Of a stretch of 64,000 bases of DNA, positions 51,984 to 63,335 are shown piece by piece. The notes under the pieces were generated by a model. The model had not been told where the DNA came from. It searched no databases and saw only the letters and a program-made list of their open reading frames with translations. Each line of letters opens with the position of its first letter. Position 1 is the stretch's first letter. The position numbers were made by a program, and so were the translations under genes. This stretch comes from Cardinalis cardinalis (taxonomy: Eukaryota; Chordata; Aves; Passeriformes; Cardinalidae): NCBI GenBank assembly GCA_014549065.1, contig JACDOX010000015.1, forward strand, positions 8,439,016 to 8,503,015. The letters run 5' to 3'.

Positions 51984-51993
51984 CCCCCCCCCC
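51984..51993. repeat. C10 homopolymer
   Basis: Ten consecutive C followed by G. Simple sequence, error-prone in sequencing. Confidence 0.8.
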
Positions 51994-54263
51994 GCAATTC
52001 AGTCGCCACCTATAAAATCTGCAGCCATCACATTTTGCTCAGTGCAGCGTGTCTGACACACCATCAGCACCCTGTCCTGGTGTAAAAGAATGAACAAATG
52101 CACCAGAGGGCCCCAGTCTGACCTGGCACCACCCCAGAGCAGCAATGGAATATGTTCTGTGACTAATTCTGGTTCATTTTCCCGTCTATAAAGGAAAGAT
52201 ACCTTTTCCATTACTCCATCAAGAGGAAGGAGCTGATTCCATTTCAGACCTGTGTTACCACATTTCAGTGTATCAATTCATTTCTCTACTACAGGCAACT
52301 ATCTGTGATTCAGGCTGTATTTGTAACTATAGTGTAATAATCCCTTTTATCCACTACTCATGCCAGATTCTGTTTTGAGGGAGGCAACAGTTTTATTGTA
52401 TCCCTAACATTAGCATTTCAATAGTCTCTCCACAAAATGCTTCCAATTTACCCGTACAGAAGTCAGATGTTTCTTGATTTACCATCTAAGGAGACTATTA
52501 AGGTTGCCACCATTGTTTTTCCTTTTTTCCCCCCTTTCTTTTCTTTTTATTTGGCTAGAATTCTGATGGAAATTAGTCTTGTATTTTCAGGTAANAATAT
52601 GGAAAATCTTCTATTTGCCATGAAAATTTTTGAAATGTTCTTGAACAGCTAGGTATCCAAAGTCCTAGATAATTTGNTTACTTGGAAATTATTACTGTCT
52701 TATACAATTAAATTTATCAGTTATTTGGTGATCTGTTTGTGTCTCTGAGCTATGTTTTTAATTAGAATATGCAATCCATAATGCATAACTTTTCTTCCCC
52801 AAGAGAAAAGACTTGGGTATATCACAAACCCAGAAGAACTGCGGAGGAAAATGTCCAGATCAAACAGCCACCTCAGGCTCAAGTTCCCTTCCAAATGAAA
52901 TCTGTTTCTGTCCAACTTCATTGCCTCCTTTCTCCCAAGGAGAGGGATTATATTGTGGCATATGAAATACAGGAAAAGTCGTGCTTAAAAAAGAAGGCAA
53001 GAGTGCCACATTTCTAGAGAGGAACTGTCTTCCCCAAAAATGTTCAGTGCTTGAACTAAAGTCTGAGCTTGTTGGACAAGTTATGGTGGAAAGATTTAGG
53101 AATTCCAGCCAAAGCCTATTTTTCAACCAACCTTAAAGCTGTGTTTACAAATCAAACCTTAATGCTAGTTATTGACATTCTTCTCCCACAGGACATTGAT
53201 CCAGCGGATGCAGTGTTGGAAGCTTGCAGAAATGGTAACTTATAGCTAAATTGCTTGACTGAGTTAGTGGAGGTTGTGTCAAAAAGGCACAACTACACAT
53301 TTGGGGAAGATACTCCAGAAACTCATGTTTAAAGTTAGATTCTGCAGAGTGATGGACACATAACTTTTGTTTGTAAGTTCTGACAGAAAAAAAAATAATT
53401 AAAAAGCCCAAAAAAACAACAAATGCCAGGAATAGAAACACAGAGCTGGGATAGAATTGCAAGATATAGCCAGTGTCAAGGCAGGGCAGTCAGAGCAGCT
53501 GCATTGTTCCAGAAATGGGGAAGGAATGTGGTCCAGGCACTCCAGTTACCATCTGACCTCCTGTGTCCCCTTCATTCAAGGAGTCAGAGGCATGGTTTAT
53601 TGTATGCTCGAGTGGCCAAGCAATGAATGTAAAACTCCTGCTGATAAATCATCTCCCAGGCAGGTTTCATTCCAAAGCTAGAGNGCTGCAGAACCAGGAC
53701 AGGTCCTGTTGGTAGCTCATGAGAACTTTCTGCTGTCTTGCTTGCAATGCAGGTACAGACTCAAATGAGCATAGGAAGAAATCCCCTTGCTTTGGGAAAG
53801 AGAATTTTTAATTCATTTATTATTTTTAAAAAAAAGGTCTTACTCTGTACCTCACTTCCTTGCTCTGTGCTGGAGCTATTTGCAGGTCTATCAGCAGAGA
53901 AAATGGCTTTATTTTGCTTCCCACCTCCCTGCACTGAGCCCTATGGAATCCCTCTTCACTGAGGCCAGAGAGCCCACTGGACTAGCACGGCTCAGCCACA
54001 TCCTTTGCTGTAATTGAGTCACAGTGGACTTTCAGACACTTCTGCTTTCCCTGTCTGCTTGAACAGGAGCTGTGTACAGCTGAGTTCCCTAAGAAACTGC
54101 ACTAGTCTGAAGCAAAGCTCAAATTCAACACTTTAACTGGACTGAGGGATTCTAATCCATCTCCTCCCATACTCCTGCACCAGCTCCCACTGATATAAAA
54201 GGTCCATCCTGGCCTTGACCAGCAGATGAAGGGGAATTGAGGCCACTGCTCTTCTCTGCCTCT

Positions 54264-54773
54264 GTTTTTTCATGGTTTAACCCCAGCCAGCAGCCAAGCC
54301 CCACACAGCCACTCTCTCGCTCCCCTGCCAGTGGGACTGGGGAGAGAATCAGAAGGATCAAAGGTAGAAAACTCTTGGGTTGAGATAAAGTTTAAAAGGG
54401 AAAGCACACTCCAACAGAGCAGGATCCTATCTTGTGTAATAGTTACTTGGGATGACAAACACCATCACTCCAAATATCCCTTCCTTCCTCCTTCTTCCTA
54501 CTGTACTATATACTGAGCATGTGATATGGTCTGGAATATCCCTGTGGTCCCTNTGGGTCACCTGTCCTGGCTGTGTCTCCTCCCAGGCAGCCCCAATCTC
54601 CTCACCAGCGCGGCAGTACAGAGAGCAGAAAAGGCCTTGGCTCCGTGTAAGCCCTGCTCAGCAATAACAAAAACATCTCTGTTGTCACCACTGGGTTCTG
54701 CACAAGTCCAAAACACAGCTCCATACCAGCCATAGGGAAGAAAATTAACTCCACCCCAGGCAAACCCAGCACA
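54264..54773 (-). mobile_element. solo LTR of an avian endogenous retrovirus
   Basis: Read on the minus strand it starts TGTGCTGGG and ends near GGGGTTAAACCATG, with the whole length (about 510 bp) following a common avian ERV LTR that I recall. In order it shows 'gaaaattaact...' (in the window orientation) near the start, the 'gcagaaaaggccttg' block, a TATA-like GTATATAG, the 'gacaaacaccatcactcc' block, a decayed polyadenylation region, and the 'gagaatcagaaggatcaaa' plus 'ggtttaaccccagcc' end. No primer-binding site or gag/pol sequence adjoins it, so it is a solo LTR. It is clearly diverged from the consensus and the 3' terminus is blurred by a T-run, so no target duplication could be defined. 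Confidence 0.85.
54505..54514 (-). promoter_or_regulatory. TATA-like box of the 54-kb LTR
   Basis: The minus strand reads CAGTATATAG at the place where the LTR family has its TATA box (gctcagcatataaag). It is degraded (TATATAG), so promoter strength is doubtful. Confidence 0.4.
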
Positions 54774-57299
54774 ACATTCCTATGTGAGCATTTTGCAATG
54801 CCTGCCTAGACCACATTTCAATTTCTCAGTCACTGTGAAGTGAGACATTCCACTGCTAGATCAGTGCTCCACGGGAGAGCAGCAGAGCAGGATCTGACCA
54901 TGTTTCCTTGTTTCTCTGCCACCTCAGCATCCTCCTGATCAAAGCTGTGTTGTCCCAGCAGCGCTGCTCTCCACGGGACAAGCTGTCAGGCAGCACGACC
55001 CCCGTGACCCCTCAGGGACCCACCACACCTCACACTCTGCCCAGCAGGCACTGGCTCTGCTTTCATGTTTCTGCCCTCAAATTCTCCTGCTGTTGCCCCA
55101 TTTTTTCCATTTCCTCCACCTCCCACCTTTCCCTCCCGGGTCTCTCCCTGCCCACACCCTCACTGAACATGTGTCAGGCTGGGCTTATTTGGATGGGGCA
55201 AAGCACCTCGTTGGAAATGCCCTCAGCAGCGGGGCTCTGTGTGGTCCACGAGAGGAAAAGCCTGTGGATAAGGCAGGAAATCTGCTGCCTGGCTTTTGCA
55301 CCACCCTCCTGTCTGAGTCCAGGCCAGCCCTGCTTGAGCCNTCCTCTCCCGGCCAGGCCAAGGCAGCTCTGCAGGGAGGGGTCCCTGAGCGCCCGCACAG
55401 TGTGGGGCAGAGCTGGGGGCCGCCAGGCTGAGCTGGTGGCCGTCCACCAGAGGCTGCTTCCCCCTTCCTCTCAGCCTGACCCTTGGGCAGCTCATTTGGA
55501 GCGGCCTCAGACATCCAGAGGCTCACTGTGTGTGCAGTGTAAATAGGAGCTTAATCCCATTACAGGCCTGAGCAAGCCCACTGAGGCCAAGCATCTTGAG
55601 CTGCCTAAGACNCAAATGCAAGGCAAGTCTTCATTACACCCTCTTCTCCAGTGAGTGAGCCAGTTTGGATTGTTCCCTNCTTGAAGCTGGTGGCATTTTC
55701 CACCAATTTACTGTAGTTCCACTGGTGTGAATGGCAGAAAACCACTGAGTGTGGCCGAGGAGCCAGCCCAGAATCNCCTCAGAATGTGGCAAACAGCTGC
55801 AAGGACATAGTGCTGTTAGAAAGAATGCCCTCAGCCATGTCACTGATGGGTAACACTTGCAGTGCCTAAAACAGGAGGGACTTTAAACCACTGATCCATT
55901 TTCCATTAACTGAGTTGCTCTATATCCTTTGTAATTCTCTCAGGCTGGGCTGTTGAAATAGACAGTCAGGTTCACTTTTATTCAGTGCTGATTTCCAGGC
56001 AGGGTGCTCTGCTGGGCTCTTGGGCTCAAACCAGCAATAACTGCAAATAAGGAAAGGAAAAACAAGGAGGAAAGGAAAGGGAGAGCTGGGAATGTAAAAA
56101 TTCTCAAACTATTCTGTTATTCCTATATTTTACAAAGAATTTTGGAACAAAATGGCTTCTAGCAACACACTGATATTTTTCCTCTCCAAAGGCAGAAATA
56201 AATANTTTTAAAAGTGTCAAACAGCATAAGTAAACTCTAGCTGGTCCAATAGAGCTGCTTCTTTCTCCTCAGGTGAACTGATGTGCAACCAGTTAAAGAG
56301 AATGTGGTAGATCAATTTTTTTCACTTTAAACAAAGAAGAAATAAAGGCTCATTGTGTTCTTCCCTTGCNCTTTTTTCTCCTCCAACCCCAGAAAATACC
56401 TGGTCCAAAAATCCNAAACTTGTTACTAGAAATGACACTTACCTGGTCAGGTATGCTGAGGCTTGGTTTGCATTTTAAGAAATCTGGNATTAGTTTTGCA
56501 TCAGGATTCTGTGATCTTGACTCTCATTTCTGAGTACATTTCCTTTTGAGGTAAAACAATGAGGAATGCACTGCAACCTTTTATCATGGAGCTATCTGCA
56601 TTCCTGGGCAATGTCACTGTCTGGTGTGTGACTCATTTATGGTCTCTGTGAAGCTTTATGCTTCCATTAGAGGCCTCTTCTCAATCTGCTTTATTTTAGA
56701 CAAAATTAGGCTCCAATGGACTTCAGTTTTTAGGAGCCNTATGACATAAATGGAAGGATAGCATACTGTAGGATAAATGTGGCCACATCCNCTGTCTGTC
56801 TGTACTTTTATTACTGAGATAGATACTGGGAAAATCTAAACTTACTGAGAAACAAACAAAGCTTAAATAGAAAAGAAAATCCTTGTTATTAATTTAAATA
56901 ATATTTGCATTACAACTTCTGAATGACCATGGATACAGCAGTATATATTTTAAAATAGAAGTGTATAAGGTAAAGTAAAAATCACTAACCTTTGTTTATT
57001 TAACAAGCCAACTCTAATTAGATGGTCAAATTAGTGGTGTGTCTGTAAAACAAGCTGGTGAGGTATCTTCAGGAAGGGAAAATAATGTTATTATTTTATC
57101 CCATGTTGTTTATCCTTTATGCATCATGTTACCAGATCAAACACCTGCAACATCTGAGAGAGCAGAAGGAGGACAGATGAAAGAAGGATGGTCCCTGTAA
57201 GAGACTTTTCTGTAGAAAAGTAGTTTTAAAGCTGTGTAAGATGTGTAGGATAAATAAGTAGTTAGGTCTGTATACAGGGAAGAATGGAGGATATTTTCT
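54774..57299. other. non-coding stretch, GC-richer first part
   Basis: The first 800 bases are GC-richer and contain the longest gap-free open frame of the window (54,908-55,546, plus strand, 212 codons). The opposite strand is also open for about 113 codons, and the protein is rich in S, P, L and C without domains. That is typical of chance openness in GC-rich DNA, so I do not call it a gene. The rest is ordinary AT-rich sequence with nothing recognised. Confidence 0.5.
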
Positions 57300-57510
57300 A
57301 ATAGATGTATTAATTTTAAAATTTTAAATTAAAAATGAATATATATATATATATATATATATAATTAATTTAAAATACTTTTATTTAAAATTACTATATT
57401 TATTATTATATTTATTTCTATAGTATTTAAAATACTATATTATTATTTTAAAATACTATATTTATTATTTATTATTTAAAAATACTATTGTATAGTATTT
57501 TTTCTTTGNG
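57300..57510. repeat. AT-rich block: (AT)12 and degenerate AT tandem repeats with hairpin potential
   Basis: An (AT)n run at 57,339-57,363 is followed by repeated 'aaaatactatatttattatt'-like units up to about 57,500. A perfect inverted repeat TATAGTAT/ATACTATA (57,419-57,426 and 57,432-57,439, loop TTAAA) lies inside. A related arm pair occurs near 57,484-57,500. Such blocks can extrude cruciforms and vary in length. Confidence 0.8.
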
Positions 57511-60500
57511 TGAGCTTTCACTGTTTCAGAGTATTACTTCCATACGTGATGGGGTGATGAGCAAACTTTGACAGGAAGCTTAATTTTGCTTCAGTTCTGC
57601 TAAGGATTCCCTAAATGTGACTAGAACACACTGGATCCTTACCCAATATGTCTGGACTTCCAATCTAAAGANATGGTACCACCTAGGGATGCCAGGNGGC
57701 CACCCTCAGGAATATTAATTTTCTCTTTCATTGGGGTAACATTGGATCTAACCAGTAATATGGGGGAGTTCCATGTGCTTTGAGATTCAAAAGAAATGTC
57801 CACTTTGTGCTTGCTTTACACATTTCTGTTGATTGCAGCTGGGTAAAGNCAGGGCAAGAGCAGGACTGGTTTGTCTTGATCATTGAATCAAACATAATGC
57901 CATTCCACTGGGATAGTGAACAGCAGAGAAAGTTAAGCAAAATTAACAGTAACACTGGGCTTCAGTAACAGCCATACGGGGGCAGAAGAAAAGAGTTCAA
58001 AGGTGATATTTGTGAGAAAGCAGTGAACGGGGTCAGGGAAAGGTAACTCATGGTAAAGATAACCAGAATCTGTGACAGTCTTTCATTGCAGGGGGCATGG
58101 AGGGTACAAAGGAAATGTTCAAACTGCATAGGAGCAAAGGCTGATAAGACTTGCAATACAGAGATTAAGGTATCAGTTTCCAGCCAAAGGGATCTGGGGA
58201 TTGGATCATTATTGTGCTATTAGCTGCTGGCTGGAGATAAACAAAACAAATGTTTATTCCCAGGAGAAACAGCTCTTAGAGTTTAACTGACTGCTAATTT
58301 GAAATTCCCTTGAGCAAGAAGGCAGTGTCTCTTTGGAGCTGGAGTCTTCAAAAGACAATTTCAGGATGATAAAAAGAATGAAAATATTTATTTTTCAGTA
58401 CTCAGTATACGGTGATTGGTCCCTTATCCTCTGCAGGATTATTTTCTGTGTTACTTATCTTGTATTACTTGGTCTGCAAGAAACTAATATAGGATCTTCT
58501 CAATATTTAGGGAGAAGCCATCTGAACATGTGAACTCTCAGGCCCTGGATGACACCTTCATGAGTTCTTATTATCCTGTTTCTTATGTTGGCTAAAAGGA
58601 TTCCAGAGGAGAAGAAAATTACTAAACTTCTCAGTGTTTGCTTCCAGAGTACAGGAACACCCTTGAACACCAGAAAGTCTCTCAGTTCAGGGGGGACACC
58701 AGAACTCACCAGGGCCAGACTTTGGCTGCCAGAAGCTGGGAGAATTTCACTGCAGATCTGGGCAGTATTTTCTCCTAGACATTCACCCGTGACCTTTCAT
58801 GAGAATTATTTTTAGAAAGCAACAAGAGAAAAAAAGCAGAGCCAGCGTCATCTCTCATTCAGTTCAGGCTGCAGAAGCTGTGCTCGGGAGAGGAAGGCTG
58901 GAGTTCAAAGCTTTGCCCTGGTCCCTGACAAGTTGCANGGCACTAGACAAGGATATGCTGGCAATGAGAAATCCTGGGATTTTTTTTGCAGTAGGAGAAT
59001 CTTTGAACTTAAGATGCCAGCAGCCTTTGACAAGACTTTTTATTTCCAGAGTGCTGGTCTGGCAGCAGAGGAGGGAGAGTCCTGATTTCCCACCGTGAGG
59101 GATAAGCAGGCTGCCCAGTGAGACAAATTACAGCAGCATGGCTCTGATAGGACTGAGTGAGCCACGAGAAAAGCCTGGANTGTGCAACCACTTTCAAGGA
59201 AGCTATATATTCATTAGAGTAGAAATAATTTTTTTTTTCTTCTTTTCATAATGACTAATGCCATGATTAACATATCTAATGGTACATGGAGTTTGGGCCC
59301 AAGNCATCAAAGCCTTTGCACACAGGTCCTTCTCTTGCTCTCCCTTATTAGTGTACATGGTGCCCCGAGGATACAACAAGCAGAGCTGCAGAATGCCTCA
59401 TGAGGAGTTTACATGTGAAGCTCAAGGTTTGCTCCAGCCCTGGAACAAAAGAGAAAAACATTGTTTACAGCAGGAACTACCCAGAGGCCCCAAAAGTCCC
59501 CAGGACACCCTTAAATAATGTAACCCAACCCAAACAAAATGATGAAAGGGGAAAAAAATTTTTTTTGGGTCCCATTCTCTCTTAGGCATCTCTCTGCCAT
59601 AATTATGTAGGAAAGTGTGGCTTTTTTAGGCTGGACCCTGAATGCATCAGCCACACTTCTGTGCCGTCAGCAAACTGAGTTTCCTGACTGGAAATATCAA
59701 AACACTTCAGCAAGCCTATTTAGCATCTTCTCTACACATATCCAACCCCTCAGGGTCTGAGTTGTGCACANTGTAATCTCACTTTCTTGAAAATTGCTCT
59801 GCTGGTCAGCTCAGCTGCACTAATTTTCCTGGTTTGTGTTTATTAAAATACCTTCTCTACTGTCCACAAAAAAGCAATCAACCTGACTGCATTTGTGGCA
59901 GTGGCATTTTGCCTTCTACCTGTTATTGTATCTATTTATCTCCACCAGTAGTCAGCATGTGGGTGGTTTGGAGAGAGATTTACACACTGATGTTTTATTA
60001 AGGTTCCTTTTTATTCTATAATTTAACTGGGGAGATTGAAACATTGTAGATTATTTTGCCTGTGGTAAAATAGACCTATTTTAGCTTCTCTTTTTCCCCC
60101 CCTATTTCTGATTGCTTATTAATATTCAGAATTTATCTTATCTATTCCCCTCTTCATTTGGTTTGTAAATGACTCCTTTGCTTGCTCCTTTATTTTTAAG
60201 CCTGTTTTCAACTTTTGTTTAATCTTCTTGGTGGCTTTTTTCTTCTTTGGTATTAAATTTCGAGTTAGACTTTTAAGCTTATCCTTTTCATATTCACTCC
60301 TTAAAATGCCAGCTGCTCTTTTTCTCTGCCTGCTACAGAGAGTGTGTGAGAGCAGAGAAACAGAGCTGCTCCTCCAGCATGCTATGGATTGTTAATTCTG
60401 ATGGAGCTTTCTCAGGTGCCAAGGGCAGGGGCTGGGTGGGCTTCAGCCTTTCCCCCCCATGACAGCTGTGGTTGTAATAAGTAGAAACAGGCNTAGTGTA

Positions 60501-60674
60501 TGAAATGTGGGGGACACTCAGGCAGTGCATCCCTCTAGGAGCCCTGTGGGAGGTATCTCACAGCAGGTTTTGGTCACAGTCATTTCTCCCATTCCTGCCA
60601 GCCCTCCCTTGCTGGCATCTCTGGTGGATCCGCACTGGGCTGTGCTGGCAGGGGTGACCTGACCTGTGGTTACC
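57511..60674. other. non-coding stretch, nothing recognised
   Basis: Only short frames (up to about 99 codons) without recognisable domains; no repeat element identified. Confidence 0.6.
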
Positions 60675-60821
60675 GGTGTGAGCTGCAGCGTGTGCTCGGT
60701 GCCNCCTGGGCTGCAGACACCCGGGGGCTCCTGGGCTCTCAGCACACTCTGGTGTGAGCTGCAGCGTGTGCTCGGTGCCACCTGGGCTGCAGACACCCGG
60801 GGGCTCCTGGGCTCTCAGCAC
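60675..60821. repeat. two-copy minisatellite, 76-bp period
   Basis: 60,675-60,745 is repeated at 60,751-60,821. The 71 aligned bases are identical except for one N in the first copy (A in the second). The two copies are separated by ACTCT. The unit is GC-rich and contains several CpGs (CAGCGTG, CTCGGTG, CCCGGG), unlike its surroundings. The near-identity points to a recent duplication. Confidence 0.9.
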
Positions 60822-61869
60822 TGATCCCTCTGCAGCCTCTTTGCCTTGTCCTCCCATTCCTCCTGAGCAGCAGCAATGCAATGCAAGGGACAAGGACTCA
60901 TTCCCTAGAAATCACTCCACCTTTCTGCAAATGGACTGACTCCAGGTACTATTCCAGTCTTTGGGCACTCCCAGGAAAGCACTGAGCCTGTTTGTCCTTG
61001 GGTGACCACCTCATCAGAGCCTGTTTAGATTCATGTCATATTTATTTTAATTAAAACTCCATTTATTCTTGTCTCATATCTTTTCAGTCTTTGGATCTAT
61101 TTGCTTTCCTGAAAACCTTTCCCTCTTCATTTCAAATAGTTTTTAGATCTGAAAAAAGTAAAATTTGCCTTCTTGCTATGATTGCTTCTCTTCATTTTCC
61201 CAAGTTTGCCCCTGTGGTGTTCACTGTTTTGCAGAGAACTGCAGACAAGAAGTCACACTAGGCTCTGTGTTTTCTATTATTTTCATCTTAACTCCTCTTT
61301 TATTTTTTTTCCTTTTGAATTTCCTCTATTAACCACCAAAGAGCTAATCTAACACCTTTTCTCAGCTGCCTCTTCAGAGTCTTCAGCAAAGTCATGCACA
61401 CCCACAGCAGGCATCATCTTTACATCATCCTGGGTGGGTACAAGGTTAGATTCAGAATTCAGCTGTTGACATGATTTGAATCACAGTTCCCTTCTCAGTG
61501 CATGACAGCAGTCTTTATAAAAAAAAGAACAAAAATGGACCATCTTGAGAAGTGTTTTGGCTGTGTTTTTCCCCCACTGCACCGCAGCACGTGTTTAAGC
61601 ATGCAGGTGCACCTGACCTCGTGCCTTGCTGTCTGTGCCATGCAGTGTCACATGCAGCACAGGAGCTCCAAAATGAAAGTGTAATAATCATGTGATTGAT
61701 GAGAAGTACATGGTGAAGTTGACATTTAAAGGAAAATGGAAAAAATTTAACANAGGAACATTATGTTGTTTGGGGATGGAGGACAAACAAAAGCCAAGAC
61801 AGATACAATTCTTCTAAAATGCCATACATTTGTTGGGAGCAATGACAATATTGGATTCTTTCAGTGGCA

Positions 61870-61937
61870 TTTGTCACTGTCAGAGGCAGGTCACTAGACT
61901 AGATGGAGCCAATTGTGATCCATTATGACAATGACTG
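61870..61937 (+). mobile_element. CR1 LINE 3' UTR relic
   Basis: 'tgtcactgtcagaggcagg' followed by 'tcactagactagatgga' and then 'ttgtgatccattatgacaat' follows the CR1 3' region of the turtle/bird type (gctactgtcagagacagg-atactgggctagatgga-...ggtctgacccagtatggcaat), block by block and in order. The element is otherwise not recognisable, so it is a short old relic. Assignment is by recalled consensus. Confidence 0.6.
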
Positions 61938-62189
61938 AGCCCCTGGGGACCAAAATATTCCTGGGGTTGCTTTGTATACAATTGTGATAAGCCCAGCCTG
62001 TTCTAGGCACTGGCAAGGTACTGGTTTATCTTTTATGTAAATGATCCACTTGCTGAAAACTGAAACAGTATTTTTGTATTCCTAACTCACTTTGACTTTA
62101 CATGATCTGTTTGCCTTCTTCATTTTGTGGATTTGGCACATTCGAGCGTCTGCATTTCAGTTGTCTGAAATGTTGCACACTTCTTGCTG

Positions 62190-62307
62190 TGGGATCATAA
62201 ATAGCATTAAATTTTTACATGTAGGTGCTGTAANTCTTAAAATATTTCCTAGAATTAGTAATTATTAGCTTTAAAAATTATAAATTCATCTGATTAGCAT
62301 GAATATG
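62190..62307. repeat. dispersed duplicate, copy 1
   Basis: Shares the blocks AGCATTAAATTTTTACATG, TCTTAAAATATTTC, TAGAATTA and AATTATTAGCT, ending TTAGCATG, with 63,220-63,335 in the same order and orientation. Differences are scattered substitutions and small indels. The unit matches no repeat family I know. Confidence 0.75.
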
Positions 62308-63219
62308 GTTTCTTATTTTCTTGTGGGTTTTTGTGAGCTTGCAGGAATGAGAAGGAGAGTCAACACTTCCTTTTTGNTGCTGCTGCTGGCAGGTTTGGTT
62401 GTATTACTGGACCTAAATTCAGGAGGCATTTTCAAGGTATAACCTTTTCCAAAGGTGAGATAGGTAAAAAGTCACTTCCACTTGCTGCCATGGGTTCNGA
62501 GTGATCAGAGCTGCTATAGGCAGCTGTAATTGAAGTATTTAGTCTTTGCTAAATATGGTTATTACCTGAGGGTGCTTGAAATACTGTTTGCATTTTTTAT
62601 GGTCATTGGATTCTCCTGATTACCAGATGTAATAGACTTTTTATGCTACAATGCAACTGTTGAACATTTTAATTGGAATGCCATGTCAAATTTTTAAATT
62701 AAAAATCAAATACTCAAAGCACCAATGCTTTTTTGATTACTAAAATTAAAACCTAATTGAATTCTCCCACCAAAAAATATCCTGTGGAAATTTAATTAGA
62801 GAAGTGTAAAAGAGCTGATTTTTAAAACATATTATTTTTTAATTAGGAAAAATCTAAAAGGCAAATTAGTAAGTTTTAAATTTTCCAAAATATGAATATG
62901 GAGATTCCATTTGGCACAATGAAGAGGAGACCCAAGGCCTACCTTCCTAAATGACTATATTTCACAGGGCTTGAGACTTACCCNAATAAAATAAAGTGAG
63001 GAATACCCNCTTCTGTTGTGGATTCTCATAAAAACCCTACATACAATAACAGCACATTAAAAGACTACAATGAAAAGTTAAAGTAATTTTAAATCAATAN
63101 TTGGAGTAGGCTGCAAAGAGAGAGGCTGGCTGGTTGTTTACAAACAATGTACAAGGTACTCCCATGTCTTCAATTATATCTTGAATGGCAAGACAGTCTC
63201 TGAACCAAGCTCTTGAAAT

Positions 63220-63335
63220 GTGATCCTAAACAGCATTAAATTTTTACATGCTTTAATTCTTAAAATATTTCTTAGAATTAATAATTATTAGCTAATAAAA
63301 ATTATTAGTTCTTTTTATTAGCATTAGCATGGATT
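63220..63335. repeat. dispersed duplicate, copy 2
   Basis: Second member of the pair described at 62,190-62,307, about 1.03 kb downstream. This copy has an extra TAATAAAAATTATTAG section that forms a short hairpin (CTAATAAAAATTATTAG). Confidence 0.75.

Larger units (their letters stand above)
36037..54263. other. non-coding stretch with small repeats, no gene recognised
   Basis: About 18 kb without a supported gene. It holds small tandem duplications at 37.40 and 38.59 kb, T15 at 37.48 kb, an AT-rich tandem block at 40.96-41.05 kb, a CAAAA tract at 44.07 kb and C10 at 51.98 kb. Segments at 38.78-39.13 kb and 45.33-45.55 kb look like conserved non-coding DNA. A minus-strand frame at 45,693-45,884 has a protein-like composition but no recognised family. 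A 142-codon frame at 51,009-51,437 is not credible as a gene: it overlaps an old repeat-like stretch at its 3' end. Confidence 0.55.

Noticed and set aside
60518..60893. Minus-strand frames of 92-111 codons with a repeated TLQLTP motif
   Set aside because: The repeat in the peptide is simply the 76-bp minisatellite read in two frames.
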